Shown here in pieces: positions 34,698 to 46,210 of a stretch of 64,000 nucleotides of DNA. The DNA comes from Scalesia atractyloides (lineage: Eukaryota > Streptophyta > Magnoliopsida > Asterales > Asteraceae): assembly GCA_947069175.1 (NCBI GenBank), contig CAMTDV010000022.1, positions 33,481,476 through 33,545,475 on the forward strand, in the 5' to 3' direction. Under the pieces are notes generated by a model, which had not been told where the DNA came from, made no database searches, and worked only from the letters and a program-made list of their open reading frames with translations. Both the position numbers and the translations under genes were made by a program. Within the stretch, counting starts at the first letter, position 1. Each line of letters opens with the position of its first letter.

Positions 34698-35752
34698 CTC
34701 AGGTTCATCCACCAGTAAGGTTCTAACTGTTGCATGCTTTCTTGTTGTGTTGATGAAGAGGTTCCAGCAACTTGTTTCTTAGGAGTTCCTCATCTATGCT
34801 TCTTTATTTCTTCCTTCTCGTACCAATTGCTTCTTTTTGCAATAAATCCTTCTAGACAAACAACTTCATCCCTTTCATCTCCACTCGTATCTTTTCTCCA
34901 CTTCACTTTTGGAGGTGCCACATAATCTTTATCCATAGTAGCTCCAAACACTAGCTTAGCAATAGGCTCAGATTCCTGTTTTAAGTAAAGATTCAATCAA
35001 ACCAACGTCTCTCTATCCATATGCTCTAACACAAGCTCATCATCTTTTTCTTTCGCCAAGTTAGGGAACAGATCATCTAGCATCATCTACACATATCTCG
35101 GATACTGTAGAATGTTTCCCTTGTAATATTCAGCACCATCTGATCATAAATTAACTTCGTGAAGTTGTATGGCAAATTCAGTTGGAGAGCAGTGATCATA
35201 CACATCTGATAATCGATAATGTCGTGAAACCCTCCTTTTCGATGACTGAGCACGTGTATTACTGAGTGTACAAAGAATTTGTAAGGTCTGACAAGGTTTG
35301 CTTTCTTGAAAGGTGAGGCATTTACATGGCCCTGGTAACCCATGCAATAAAAACATCCTTTGACCATTCTTTTTGGGTAGCCCGTTGGATCACCTTCTTT
35401 GTCGTTGAAGCCCAGCATTCTTCATATTAACTCCTATGTGATTTTAACTTCGAATTCGTCATTGCCGATCTTTACAGTAAAAATAATAGCTTTCGGATTT
35501 TCTTCAATTCTCGCAGCACGAAGTGGCTTTTGAAGTTGTCATAAAAACAACTATCTATTACCATTAGTAGTGTTCCACCAGATGAGCCTCCTCTGCCTTG
35601 GCCGCCTGAACCGCCCGAGCCTCAGCTTAGTTAGATCCGGTTTGCCTCATATTGGGCTAGTTCCTGTGATTTGCGCTCTTCCAAGAGTAGGTTAGCTCAG
35701 CCTCGGTCCTAGGTAGTGGGTTTCTCTGGGTGTTTCTTCGTTTCGGTGCCAT
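34698..35752 (-). pseudogene. Env-like ORF of the second Sirevirus, N-terminal part
   Basis: This is the minus-strand continuation, upstream of the chromovirus insertion, of the env-like frame at 19993-22927. The likely start is Met at 35752 (MAPKRRNTQRNPLPRTEAEL). A globular block (35418-35083) has GYPKRMVKGCFYCMGYQGH and FVHSVIHVLSHRKGGFHD, and a further block (34996-34790) contains KDYVAPPKVKWRK. Once the chromovirus and one copy of its duplication are ignored, sequence context is continuous across the insertion. It was already damaged by stops. Function is unknown; a cell-surface role for these frames is only a naming analogy. Confidence 0.55.
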
Positions 35753-35815
35753 GATCTTCCAATATATAACATAACGAATGGGATTAGACAAATATTTAAT
35801 AATAAATATTGTCAA

Positions 35816-35851
<36 letters not shown>

Positions 35852-36125
35852 TCCATCACGCCAACAAGTCACTCATCCACAATAATAAGACATGCATAAA
35901 CAAATAAATAATAATGTGTCGTAAAGAACATACCAAGTTTTTATATATCAAGACAACTTGTTACATCTTTTTGTAAAGGAAACAAAAAGGACTCGGGGTT
36001 ACATCTTCCCAGTCATAAAAATTTAATAACATATAAAAACGATAAAATTCTTCCTTCACATTAAGCGGTCTTTGGTCTCAAGTTGTCTTCGAAACCCGGT
36101 GTGTTATCTTCATGAACAAAAACGG
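35753..36125. other. Short non-coding stretch between two minus-strand elements
   Basis: AT-rich sequence with a (TA)n tract at about 35820-35848. No pol code of the Sirevirus remains here, so its 5' part has been lost. No gene is seen. Confidence 0.5.
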
Positions 36126-37421
36126 GTACCTAAATCCCGTACCAAAATATATATGGATGTATTCTATGGAGCAGGAGGTGGGTACATAAGAGTAAATTGT
36201 TGAGGTGTTTCACCTCTTCCTCTAGCTCCTGAACGCATCGAGACTCGAAAGTGGCCCGGTACTCGATGGCTCGAAAGCGAGCCTCATGTGATACAGGTGG
36301 ATGGGGGTAGGGTGAGTAAGGTGATGGTGGTGGTTATGATGGAGGTGGTGGTGGTGATGGTGGTGGATAAGACGGTGGTGATGGAGGCATAACACTGATC
36401 TGCCTCTCGAGATCATAGACTCTCTTGCAGAGAATCTGGATCTGAAGCTGTAAAGATAGAACCTAGTCATCTGTCGTGTAGGAAGTAAAATGGGACATAT
36501 GGTAGGGATCAGAGGCAGGCATAGCATGAGGTGGAGATGGGGGTGTTTGGGTCAGTGAGAACAGGAGATGATGCATGTAGTGGCTGGCGAGATGTCCCCG
36601 CCACATGATGTGGTGACCAAATGGGTATGTTGGTGGTGTAAATGGGGCTGGTGTCCACGTATCGTGATGGTCTGGCACGCTGGACGTACCCCACAGTGGG
36701 TGTACCGTCCTGACTATGGGTGCTATGTGAAGGTGGAGTATGTGAAGATGCTCTCGAAGATGGAATTAGGGTGTGTACAACAGTAGGAGTCGGTAGAAGT
36801 GTGGACGTACGCATGGGGGTGTGGATAGACGTATGAGTAGGGGCAGAGGTAGGTGTGGGAGTAACGTGGACGGTGTCAAAACTGCTATCAGTAGGGTCAG
36901 TCCGAAGTCCATGTCGTCGAAGAGTAGTGGGTGATACACGATCACTCTCCTTAGAAAATGACGTGTCAACAACCGAAATCAATGGAGATGACATCTCCAA
37001 GATAGCTACATCAATAACCTCCTCGTCTCTTATATCCTTATCAAAATGTTCAGCATGAAAATCGGGAATCTCGCCCTCGTCATCCGATAAATCTATGATG
37101 AGTGCCATGTCGGCTAGAGGCTGGACTCCTAGGACCAGATCTCCATCGGGGAGACTCACGACTATGACTCCTGGAAAATAGGGGATCACCTAGAGCAAGT
37201 ACATTGTCCTCCAGAGGGACGTCCTTGACAAGGTGGTCTACGAGCACCAGGTGAGCATCTCCGTCTTCCATGTATTACATGAGCTCGTCTGACAAATAGT
37301 TGGGAACCTCGTCCGGCTTTGACTCATCGCTGGAAATGATCTCTACGATATGCTCGTGGCCTAACTCAATCTCCATAGGATCGGCGTCGTCATATATACC
37401 ACTACTCGCTGATGAAACCAT
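36126..37421 (-). pseudogene. Gypsy gag N-terminal-type ORF, decayed
   Basis: Starts at Met 37421 (MVSSASSGIYDDADPMEIE). After a stop near 37273 and a frame change near 37200 it continues as an acidic Ser/Thr/Pro-rich segment (37189-36509; DLSDDEGEIPDFH, then many PTP/HTS words). A helical stretch (KRVYDLERQI) and a Pro-run (PPSPPSYPPPSPPPPP) follow near 36350, then FRAIEYRATFESRCVQELEEEVKHLNN near 36230. The place just after the primer site at 37728-37717 supports gag or a pre-gag ORF of a minus-strand Gypsy element. The rest of that element is missing to the left. Confidence 0.5.
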
Positions 37422-37716
37422 GGTACCCTCGCAATATAATCCGTACAACATGTATATATATTATGTAAAATGACATTAGTTCATTGTAAGTTATCCTATT
37501 TTTTGTGCGGATCAACTTAGTGGATCATCTCTATCCCTCATAGACTAAGTCATGTAATGTCCTTGTATTATTTTTTTGGAATGAGTTTGTGTAGTGGAGC
37601 TTGCGTAGTGTAATGCAAAGAGAACTTTTTATTCTTGTAAAATTCGTTTTCATGAGAGGATTCTAGTGATTATAGACTAGAATCGAGAAGGAATCATGGT
37701 TCACTACAATCAAATC

Positions 37717-37728
37717 TCTGACACTAAT
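37717..37728 (-). other. Decayed tRNA-Met primer binding site
   Basis: TTAGTGTCAGAG on the minus strand matches 10 of 12 bases of TTGGTATCAGAG and lies directly after an LTR end TGTGACA (37736-37730). The changes could reflect decay. Confidence 0.6.
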
Positions 37729-37729
37729 A

Positions 37730-38974
37730 TGTCACACCCGTCCTTAGGCGGAAGCGCGAGGTGTGACCATGATTAGTTCTCATTGCATACGATGTAAGTA
37801 AACAAGCTATACGAATAAAATAAGTACGATGTTCATCCATTACATTGATTTGAAACAAAGTTTACAGTTCACAATTGTTCACAAAAGACAACACAATGTT
37901 ATAATGTTTTAAACAAAAGACTTGTTTGCAAAAATATTGTTTAACAACTTAAGGCTTTGCATTCCATATTTCGCTCTAGGGCGAAAGATGTGAGCCAAAC
38001 CCTTTCCAAAAGGATAACATCGCTTTTCTCGACCTCTTAATTCTTGATTCGTGCCATGCAAGGATCCACTAATTTCCTGAAATACATGTAAGTTTGAAAA
38101 GTCAACGTAATATTGGTGAATTCATGTGTTTTAGTCTTGTATCAAATGAATCTTTAAAACATTTGAAGTTCTTGTATAGAAAACCAGTATGTATATCTTT
38201 ACTAGATATATTTGTTAAAAATTAATATTTTTAACATCGAACTCGTTTATGTGTACATGTATAATATACTTTGTATGTGTACATCTTATCTAGTGTACTT
38301 GTGTATTTATATGTATACATATACCATGTGTGTATACTTCACTTCTATACTTTTGATGTAGGTATTTGTGTCATATTTATACGTATATGTGTATACATGT
38401 ACATTACTAGTAATCCTCGTATTTTACTAAGTGTTTTGGTGTACATATTTTATATGTATAAGTATACCTATATACTTGTATTATTACACATAGTTGTTTT
38501 TATATAACTTTTTGGATTTATGAATGGTGAAATATATATATATAGCTAAGTGTCTAAAAATAATATATTTTTAGAACTTGTCGGTAAAATATATTCTTCG
38601 TCGTGACGATATTTATACGTTTCTTGTGGGTGAACTATATATATATTTCTTATCGAATTAGTATATTTTACCTTGTCGGTTTAGTATATAAATGTTATTG
38701 CTTCGATATATATATATATGTGTGTGTGTGTTGTCTAAATTGTCCGATCGTTCGATATACGTTTGAGGATATAATATAAGTGTGTGTATATATCTTTCTT
38801 TGTGCATTAATCCATGTATACATATCTTTACATATTTTGTCATGCTTCCAAGTATATTTTTGTATTTGTATATTTTGTGTTAGTATTTAGATGAGTATGG
38901 ATCCTACTTATTCTAAATACATACACCTTAGCACATAAACATATATACACATATGTAGGTGATTTCTAGATATA

Positions 38975-39018
<44 letters not shown>

Positions 39019-40150
39019 TTTTTGACTTAAACTTTCTCACCAAAAGTTTGTCTGATCATGATTAAGGTTACTAATCATATTTTAGTCATGTTAATCACTT
39101 GCTAATTATATCTTAATCAAGATTAGATTTTTAGAAAATTTCACCACAGTTTCCCCAAACTATGGACGTTTACGCATTTTCAAAACCTATTTTAATCAAT
39201 ATTCCCACTTTAACATAATCATCCAAAACTCATTAAGTCATCCAAGATCATTAAACATGAATTTTCGTATTCTATTAACTTCAAGTATCATGAACTTTAT
39301 ATATATAATTTGGTAAGATCTTCAAAAATAAACCATTCATTTTAGGTTCGTCTTTTATTTATTAAATTTAAATAAACTTCTTTATGTAGTTTTTCCAAGA
39401 TCACCACCTTAAACATGTATTTTTAGTTTCTTCAAAAACTTTATGTTTTCAAAAACTATTTTCAAGATCATAATCTAGTTTATGACACGTCAAATTTGTA
39501 GATCTTGCTAGATCTAAACATATACATGTTTAGATCGTACTTTTAAACACAAACTTGCAAGATCTTCTACAACTAACGTAAACATCAAGAATCACATAAA
39601 TAACACATATAAGTTAGTTTATCTTGTTTTAGTTAGGATTTCATGTATTTATTTGTAAGCTTCAAGATGATCAGCTTGTATTTCCTTAATCTTCATGTAA
39701 TAAGAAGTATGAAAACAAGTTAAGATGGCTTACTACTAGCTCTAAAGCTAGGGATGATCTTAGATTATGAAGATGAAGATGACGAGAAAGCTCTAAGAGA
39801 AGTGAACAATGCTCCTTGAAAGATCCTAGCACCTTGCACCTCCTTAGATCATCTTCAAATGCATGAATGATACTTATATTTAGTAGCTTAGGGTTGAAAA
39901 AGATGAGAGAGAGTAGAGAAAGGTGATGACGTGGATATAGGAGGGAGAGAAGGAGAGGTTGTGTTGTGATTTGCAAGCAACAATGAAGTGAAAGTGTTGT
40001 GAAGTGGTGATGTGATGTTTTGTTATAATCTTCCAAATCCTTGCAAGTCAACACAATGTTCACTAGCCATAACTTTTTATCATCATCCATTAACTAGGTA
40101 AGTGGCTTGTGGGCCCCTTAACATGACCGAAATGGGGGTTCACTAATTGT
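37730..40150 (-). mobile_element. 5' LTR of a minus-strand Gypsy element, right boundary uncertain
   Basis: The LTR ends on the minus strand at 37730 with GGGTGTGACA. Rightwards it holds AT-rich sequence with TGTATACATGTA-like words (38240-38500), (TA)n tracts (about 38698-38720 and 38975-39016), and a probable leader with CTCCTATATCC near 39945. The start could be near 40100-40160. The open frames inside are not family-like. Confidence 0.5.
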
Positions 40151-40195
40151 CATGGCAGAAAGGACCAAATGAATATTCCTTGACGATGATGTCTC

Positions 40196-40480
40196 ATCCA
40201 ATCCTTCTTCAACCTCTTGACTATAAATATACCGCACTTCTCCAAGATGAAAGGCATCTTGCATTCTCTGTTCTCACTCTAACTATACTTTCTCTCTAGT
40301 AAAAAATACTTATTCTCACACGTGGAGGGGGTTACAAAAAGAACCCCCGCGTCTCCTTCTCATAACGAGCTCACGATGTTGTTGATTTTACAGATTTACT
40401 ATTGGATTAGAGCTTTTGAAAATCATATAACCCTTCACCTGGTTGAACCTTAAGATAATCCACTCAGATTAGACTTGTGT
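40196..40480 (+). mobile_element. LTR fragment of a Tat-type Gypsy element
   Basis: A TATA box (CTATAAATAT, about 40220) is followed by TTGCATTCTCTGTTCTCAC, TACTTATTCTCACACGTGGA and a C-rich GAACCCCCGCGTCTCC stretch. This closely parallels the layout of the LTR at 61738-62718 (CTATAAAATAAGG, TTATTCTCACGCTGGAGTG, AACTCCCCCATTTTTCTC). Ends are not defined and no internal domain is attached. Confidence 0.4.
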
Positions 40481-41039
40481 TTCTTCAATTACTTTACAAA
40501 AGTAATAACTTTATAGAAATAAGTGCACATGAATTTATATTATTTTATACTAGTAAAAGTATATAACATTTTATCATAAATAAATGCTCATGAGTTATGG
40601 ATAATATTGTTATTGGTTGTTAAAAAAATCGCAACCAATAGTTGTTAAAAAAATTGCAACCAATATTATAAGTCTATGAAGATTGTATCATGTTAAATAT
40701 TTTACTAGGTTATAGACCTGCGTATTGCACAGGTTTTGTGTGTGTATATATAATTTAAAATCTCGAAATAAATCACATGACTAAAATTACATTTTTTACA
40801 TATCATAATGGAAACGACCAATTAGAGTCGTATTTTCTCGAAAATGATTCAACTGGGTAACGTGTTTCATTTTAAAAAAAAAGCAAAAAAGCGAAATAAC
40901 CAAAGGTGTCAAAAATATTTGAATGTTTAAAGTGTTCTTAATCGTATTATTAAAAAGAAATCTTATATTATACTTTTGATAATATTTTTCACTACTCATA
41001 AACAATATATCAAACTTTTCAAAATGTGTATATATATAT

Positions 41040-41072
<33 letters not shown>

Positions 41073-42234
41073 AAATGCACACAAGGTGTTGAAACGTTGG
41101 CCTAACATGACTCAAAGCGTTTAAACCCGTAAAAAATCAACCATTTTGACATGAACCCGGAACAACCTGAAAAGAAGGATAAATAAGATTCAAACACCTC
41201 TCATTGAAACAAAAATCCTATTACAAATATATGGAATATGAAAATTATAGATCATATAAAAAAAACTTAAGCATAATTATTCATTTTAAAAACTATTAAA
41301 ATCATCGGTTTCAAATTTATAGATAACTGCTGCTAAAAAAAGTTGAAGTATTCTTCTAATAAAAATTTAAGTATATTTTTAATCACCAATCTTGGATTTT
41401 AATTAATATTAATAACATAATATTATTAATAAAAAAATAATTAGAATTATATATTAATTAAATAATATTATTAGTGAATTGAAGAAGAAAATACCATATG
41501 ACATTAGTTGGAATTTTGAAAAAGAAAATGTCATGTGATATTAGTTGAAATTCTTTATTAGCTTTAGATTTTGATGATTATTTCAAGATAAAAACTCGTA
41601 CTTTTTTAATAAATAATGCTTATGAATCATCAAAAAGCTACTGTTATTGTTAATAAATTCGTCGTCTTCTTATTATTATTGTGGTTGTTGTTGTTTATCA
41701 TTATTATTATTGTTAATTGTTAAAAAACCGCCATCCATATTATAAGTCTACAATGATTGTATCATTTTAGGCTTTGAAGTGTATCTTAACATTTGAGGTA
41801 TTAAGGGTGATATGGTATGTTAACGGGTGTTCTACACCACTCCCGCCTTATGTTAAGAGACGTTAAATGGAATATTTATTAACATGTTAATAAAATGTTA
41901 AGAAATATTATTATTATTTTTTCGATTTTAACCAAAACCACTAAAAATAGGTTTAAGTGGAGTTAATAAAACTAAACGATTTCCTTGGTATAAAATGGAG
42001 TGAAGTGGAGACGAGTATGTAATGTGGTACCTAGTTGAGAAGTACTAAAATACCGCAAGACTTTATGAATGAATTTTATTATGATGATTTGTACATTCAA
42101 AAATTTACAGGAATGACATTTTGAACAGAACAATACCTAACTTCAATACTATTTGTTCCAAATATAAATTAAGTAGGATAATATCAAACATAGATACTAC
42201 ACTTGTTTTTCATATGCTATGAATTTTTTTTGAA
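40481..42234. other. AT-rich stretch without a recognisable gene
   Basis: Contains a (TA)n tract (about 41029-41072) and two diverged copies of a block with AACCAATATTATAAGTCTA and GATTGTATCAT (about 40645-40690 and 41725-41770), perhaps parts of one repeat family. No coding, RNA gene or clear element ends are visible. Confidence 0.5.
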
Positions 42235-43513
42235 GGAAAATTACACTTTTCGCTCTTTATGTTTTAAAGTTTCTACATTCAGTGTCATTTAATTATAAAA
42301 ATTGTTGTCTTTTACATTTGCATATGATTATAGACGTTGTCCTTTTGACCTAACCCAGATAAATTTTAGAGTTAGGTTTGGTTACGTGCCTTGTACATGA
42401 GGGTAAATTGGTCTATTTACCTATTGCCCTTAAAAGAATCTATTTAAAATAAACTATAAAATGGTTAAGCTCGTTTAGAAATTTCACTCTAATATGAGGG
42501 GCGGAAAAATGTCAAATGTCTCAAACTCCTTTCTTTTAAACAAACCGCCCAAGAATGCTTGTTTCCCCTCCGATCGTATTTCCAGTGACTCCCGGATTTA
42601 CCGGCGAATTACTCAACCTTCGAATCAACGCACAATCCATACCCTTTTCATCACGTTTATAATCTGCAATAATACCTAATATGCTAACGCGTTTTATACC
42701 TCCTTTATATGTCAATTGATATTGAATCAATCAAAGACCCAATCAGATCTTAGTCCGAATTCTGAAATGTTCCAAAATTAAAGGTGGCGGTCCAATCAGG
42801 TATATATACAAGCCTTAAACAATGTTTCGAAACCTTTACACAAACCACTCAACTCAATAAACCTTTGTTCTTTGTTTTGTGTAATCTGTGTGTTTGACGG
42901 AGCTTCGCCGAAGGTCTCTTCTATTAGCCGGCAAACTCGGATCTTCCAGAATAGCAACCTTTTTGAAACGTGAAATCTACGGTGCAACAGACCTTCATCG
43001 GAATACGCCGGGTCTTTGATTGATTTGTTTCCCTAACTCTGACCAAGGTCTAGTTGTAATTTTACATACCTAGTTCCGTACCCATCAACATCATCTTTCC
43101 TCCACCTTCCGTCTGGTTGTGACCATTTTGATTTCAATTTTACAGACCTGGTTCACATATGGAAGGCCCTCGGTTGGATTATGGCTGCATTTTGTAGAGG
43201 GAAAGATAACAGATAGAGATAGAGTAGGTTATGCATTGTCGTTAAAAAAAAAGTAAGCTAAGCATTTTAAATTTTTTCTTTTTGGTTTATTTAAAATAAG
43301 ATTCTTTTAAGGATAACATGTAAAAAGACCAACTTGCCCTCATGTACAATGCACATGATCAAACCCAACTCTAATATTTTATTGGGTTAGGTCAAAAGGA
43401 CACCATTTGTAATCATGTGCAAACGTAAAGGACAACCACTGTAATTTTTATAATTTAAGGACACCGCTCACAGAAAGTTTGAAGCATGAGGGACGAAAAA
43501 GCAAGTTTCTCTT
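42235..43513. mobile_element. Long-TIR element, Mutator-like (possible Pack-MULE)
   Basis: About 250 bp at the left (42235-42490) matches the reverse complement of the right (43513-43260) at roughly 75-80% by eye. Shared blocks include ATTATAAAAATT, GTCCTTTTGACCTAACCCA, GTACATGAGGG and CTTAAAAGAATC. The 0.75-kb interior is less AT-rich and gene-like, with a GGTATATATACAAGCC promoter-like word near 42800, a leader-like stretch and a CTTCGCCGAAGG hairpin, but has no transposase. Long TIRs of this type suit Mutator-like elements. A 9-bp target duplication could not be identified. Confidence 0.6.
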
Positions 43514-44173
43514 ATCTTTTCACATAGCAATGTCTATATATATGAAATGATGAACAACATAGAAGATTAGAATATAAACCCTATAACAAGTCTTAGTTGA
43601 AATTAAATTTCCCATGTTTCTCTTATAGATTAAAAGGTGTAGAGTGTTGATTATATTCTTAGTAGTTTTTTTATGTTTCTTATTACAAATATGTGTTATT
43701 TCCATAAATTTAAATTAATTTACAAACCACCTTTCATTGAAATTATATAATCTAAATCATTCAAAACTCGAGTTATGCACCCGACATCTCATAAGACAAC
43801 GACCTGCCTTAGACTTAGATGACAAAATCCACTTGACAAAAATAGCCTAGAAGAGACAATCCTGGATGGGAACGTGACTTTCCTCCAAGGCAAGGCTAAT
43901 GCTCATTTCGCAACAATTTTGAGAACATGGTGCTCATATCATGTCTTTTTGTGACGGGGAAAAATACAAGCTCCTACACAAACCTTCAGGTGTGACCTAA
44001 ATTGAATGCAGTTATTGTCCAAGGCGGATGGACAATTGCAAGAGGTCATGGTGCCGATGGAACATCTCATGGGGGCGAGAGGTTCATTATATAAAAAAAC
44101 CCGAAATTAGTGTTTCAAGCGGATAGAGTGTGAGGCCATCAATGGAAGGGTAAGAGCAAGGGCAAAGAAAGCA
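43514..44173. other. Non-coding stretch, nothing recognised
   Basis: Mixed-composition sequence with many stops in all frames. No repeats, LTR features or RNA gene are seen. Confidence 0.5.
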
Positions 44174-44181
44174 TCTGCTAC

Positions 44182-44803
44182 TAGTGTTGTAGAAATCAGA
44201 TTAGGCGGCCGATTAATCAGCGCCTAGGCGGTAATCAGAGGTCCGCCACCCGGATTTTTCCAAGTCGGTCAACTTAGGCGGTAAAAGTCAATCGGTCAAA
44301 AATCGGCTGAAGCCGGACTAGTCGGTCAAAAAACAAGTCAAAAGTGGATCATATTATGTCAAAATCGGACCAAATCTATCAAAAGGAATGAGTTCTTACC
44401 AAGATTCGAACCAAAATCGAACTGCATCATCCATTGTTTAAAATTGAGCCCCATTGAAGAAATAATTGTTTAGATGGAGCGAATTTGGGGATTAGGGTTT
44501 GCGTTTTGTTTTTCTATTTGATGAACGATGAAGAGTTGGAAAGAACGAAGTATGATGAACGTGGGTAAGGGTTTAGGCTTTATTATGTTTTGGTTTTTTT
44601 ACCATTTAACACTCTATCTTTCAAGAATTTACATACAGTTCCCAAAGTTGTATATATATAATATGTATAAAATTAACTCTATATTTATATAAATTTGAAA
44701 AAATATACATAAAAAGTACATTCCGATGAATCCCTATTAATTCCGATTAATCCCAAGACGGTACCTCACTTCCGACTAGCGGCTAGCTATCTCTACAACA
44801 CTG
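44182..44803. mobile_element. 622-bp hAT-like non-autonomous element
   Basis: The ends are (T/C)AGTGTTGTAGANAT in inverted orientation: 44182 TAGTGTTGTAGAAAT and, reversed from 44803, CAGTGTTGTAGAGAT. The flanking octamers TCTGCTAC (44174-44181) and TATGCTAC (44804-44811) match at 7 of 8 bases, an 8-bp target duplication as made by hAT transposases. The interior has GGCGG and CGGTCAA words and no transposase. Confidence 0.7.
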
Positions 44804-44811
44804 TATGCTAC

Positions 44812-45708
44812 AGATGCAAAATGGTCAACCACCAACGATTAACACCATAACATTTAAAAAATATACGGATTTAAACACGTTTAAAGCTCGAACACAGTTA
44901 ACATATACAGTAAAACCTCGATAAATTAATAATGTTGGGACCGAGATATTTTATAAATTTAGTAAGATAGTATTATATCGATAGATTAATTTTTTATTAA
45001 TTTAAGTGGTTTTGCATATAAACTTTAAATTTCTAAGTCCAATATATGTAGATTCACAAATTAATTGAATTTATCAAGTTAATTGTTTTTTAATACAAAA
45101 GTGAGTTCTTAGTACCAAAAACTAAATTACAAAAACAAGTTTCAATAAACATTTCTTCCCCATGTACAATACATTAAACATGGTTAGAAATTGATTACTA
45201 TAAAATGTCCATTGAAAATTTTTAAAATCACATCAACTATGGCTCCGAACTAAAACTTGGAATTTTTATTAATTATTAATTTATAGTTTCGTTATGACCA
45301 ATGTATATACAATACGATTTCAAAAAAATTATTATCTTATATTTTATCGATTAAGGTTCAATTTTATACAGGATTAAAGTTAAAACTACACCACCTTTGA
45401 GCTTCATCTCACCTCACATGATACTTCATACTTCATATGTCCTTTTATGTCCAAAATAGAGTAATTATGATATTCTCTAGTAGACATGTTCTAATTAAGT
45501 TTCGAATATACAATATACATTTCGAAGTGCCAAATATCATAATTTACTATTTTCCCTCAAAATAAATTATTTATAATAAAAATAAAAATGTAGGAATATT
45601 TCTATAAAAATGCCTAGAAGGATGAAATTTTTCCTCAATATGTGTACTGTGTATATAAATGTAACTTATTTATGATTCTACCCCTAAACAATAAACTAGC
45701 TACATTAT
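44812..45708. other. AT-rich non-coding stretch
   Basis: Contains a repeat-like block AGTAAAACCTCGATAAATTA at about 44910 that resembles a common plant interspersed repeat. No paired end could be confirmed and no gene is seen. Confidence 0.45.
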
Positions 45709-45730
45709 CCCCCCCCCCCCCCCCCCCCCC
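45709..45730. repeat. Poly-C tract (22 C)
   Basis: Twenty-two consecutive C residues about 200 bp upstream of the TATA box of the EDA6-like gene. The minus strand is a G22 run with potential for stacked G structures. Length should be treated with caution because such runs are hard to sequence. Confidence 0.9.
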
Positions 45731-45923
45731 ACAATTCTATCCAGATCATTTCTTCTGATCCTCAAATCAGGGGTGCAGGCTAACAATACTCATTTCTTTA
45801 GGGGGCTAAAGTGAATGTTTACCGTTTGAGCTTTTCTGTCATTCTTTGGTTTTTTCGTAGTTATGAGAAAAGGTTTTTTCGTAATTATGAGAAAAAACAT
45901 GGACCAAAAGCTAACTATTTCCC

Positions 45924-45932
45924 TATATAAAG
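45924..45932 (+). promoter_or_regulatory. TATA box of the EDA6-like gene
   Basis: TATATAAAG about 285 bp upstream of the chosen start codon, followed by a CT-rich leader (TTCCCGATCCCCCACTCC, CTTTCTCCACCACTC). A possible leader intron runs from a GTAAAT near 46086 to the AATAG at 46173-46177. Confidence 0.5.
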
Positions 45933-46210
45933 AACCCACCTCATTTCCCGATCCCCCACTCCTTCCCCTAATTTATTCTCTTTCTCCACCACTCTTTTCT
46001 CCGTCGTGCTTAGCCGGAGGCCCACTCAATTTTTTTATATTTTTTACAATATTTGTTTTCTGATCGCTGCAAACTTTTTTTGGTGGTAAATTACGATATT
46101 ACCCCTGGATTCTAATTAAGTTGTTCTTTATAATCCGTCAAACTATGGCCATTTTCGTCACTTTTTTGATACAATAGTTGCTGACGTGGCTGAAGCTCAT
46201 GCAAACTACA

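Noticed and set aside
36222..36527. His-rich minus-strand frame (runs of His)
   Set aside because: The neighbouring frame gives a Pro-rich run plus a helical gag-like end, which fits the element better. The His run is a frame-shifted reading of the same codons.
39686..40090. 134-codon minus-strand frame in the Gypsy LTR
   Set aside because: It lies in the expected leader part of the LTR, is rich in His/Leu/Ser from CT-rich sequence and has no family match.
40496..40560. A Helitron terminus in the AT-rich DNA near CTAGGTTATAGACCTGCG (40708)
   Set aside because: The word resembles a dispersed plant repeat, but no TC start with a CTRR end and 3' hairpin could be paired.
44910..45375. A possible TIR element starting with AGTAAAACCTCGATAAATTA
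   Set aside because: The left end resembles a common plant repeat, but the right side pairs only weakly and no target duplication was found.
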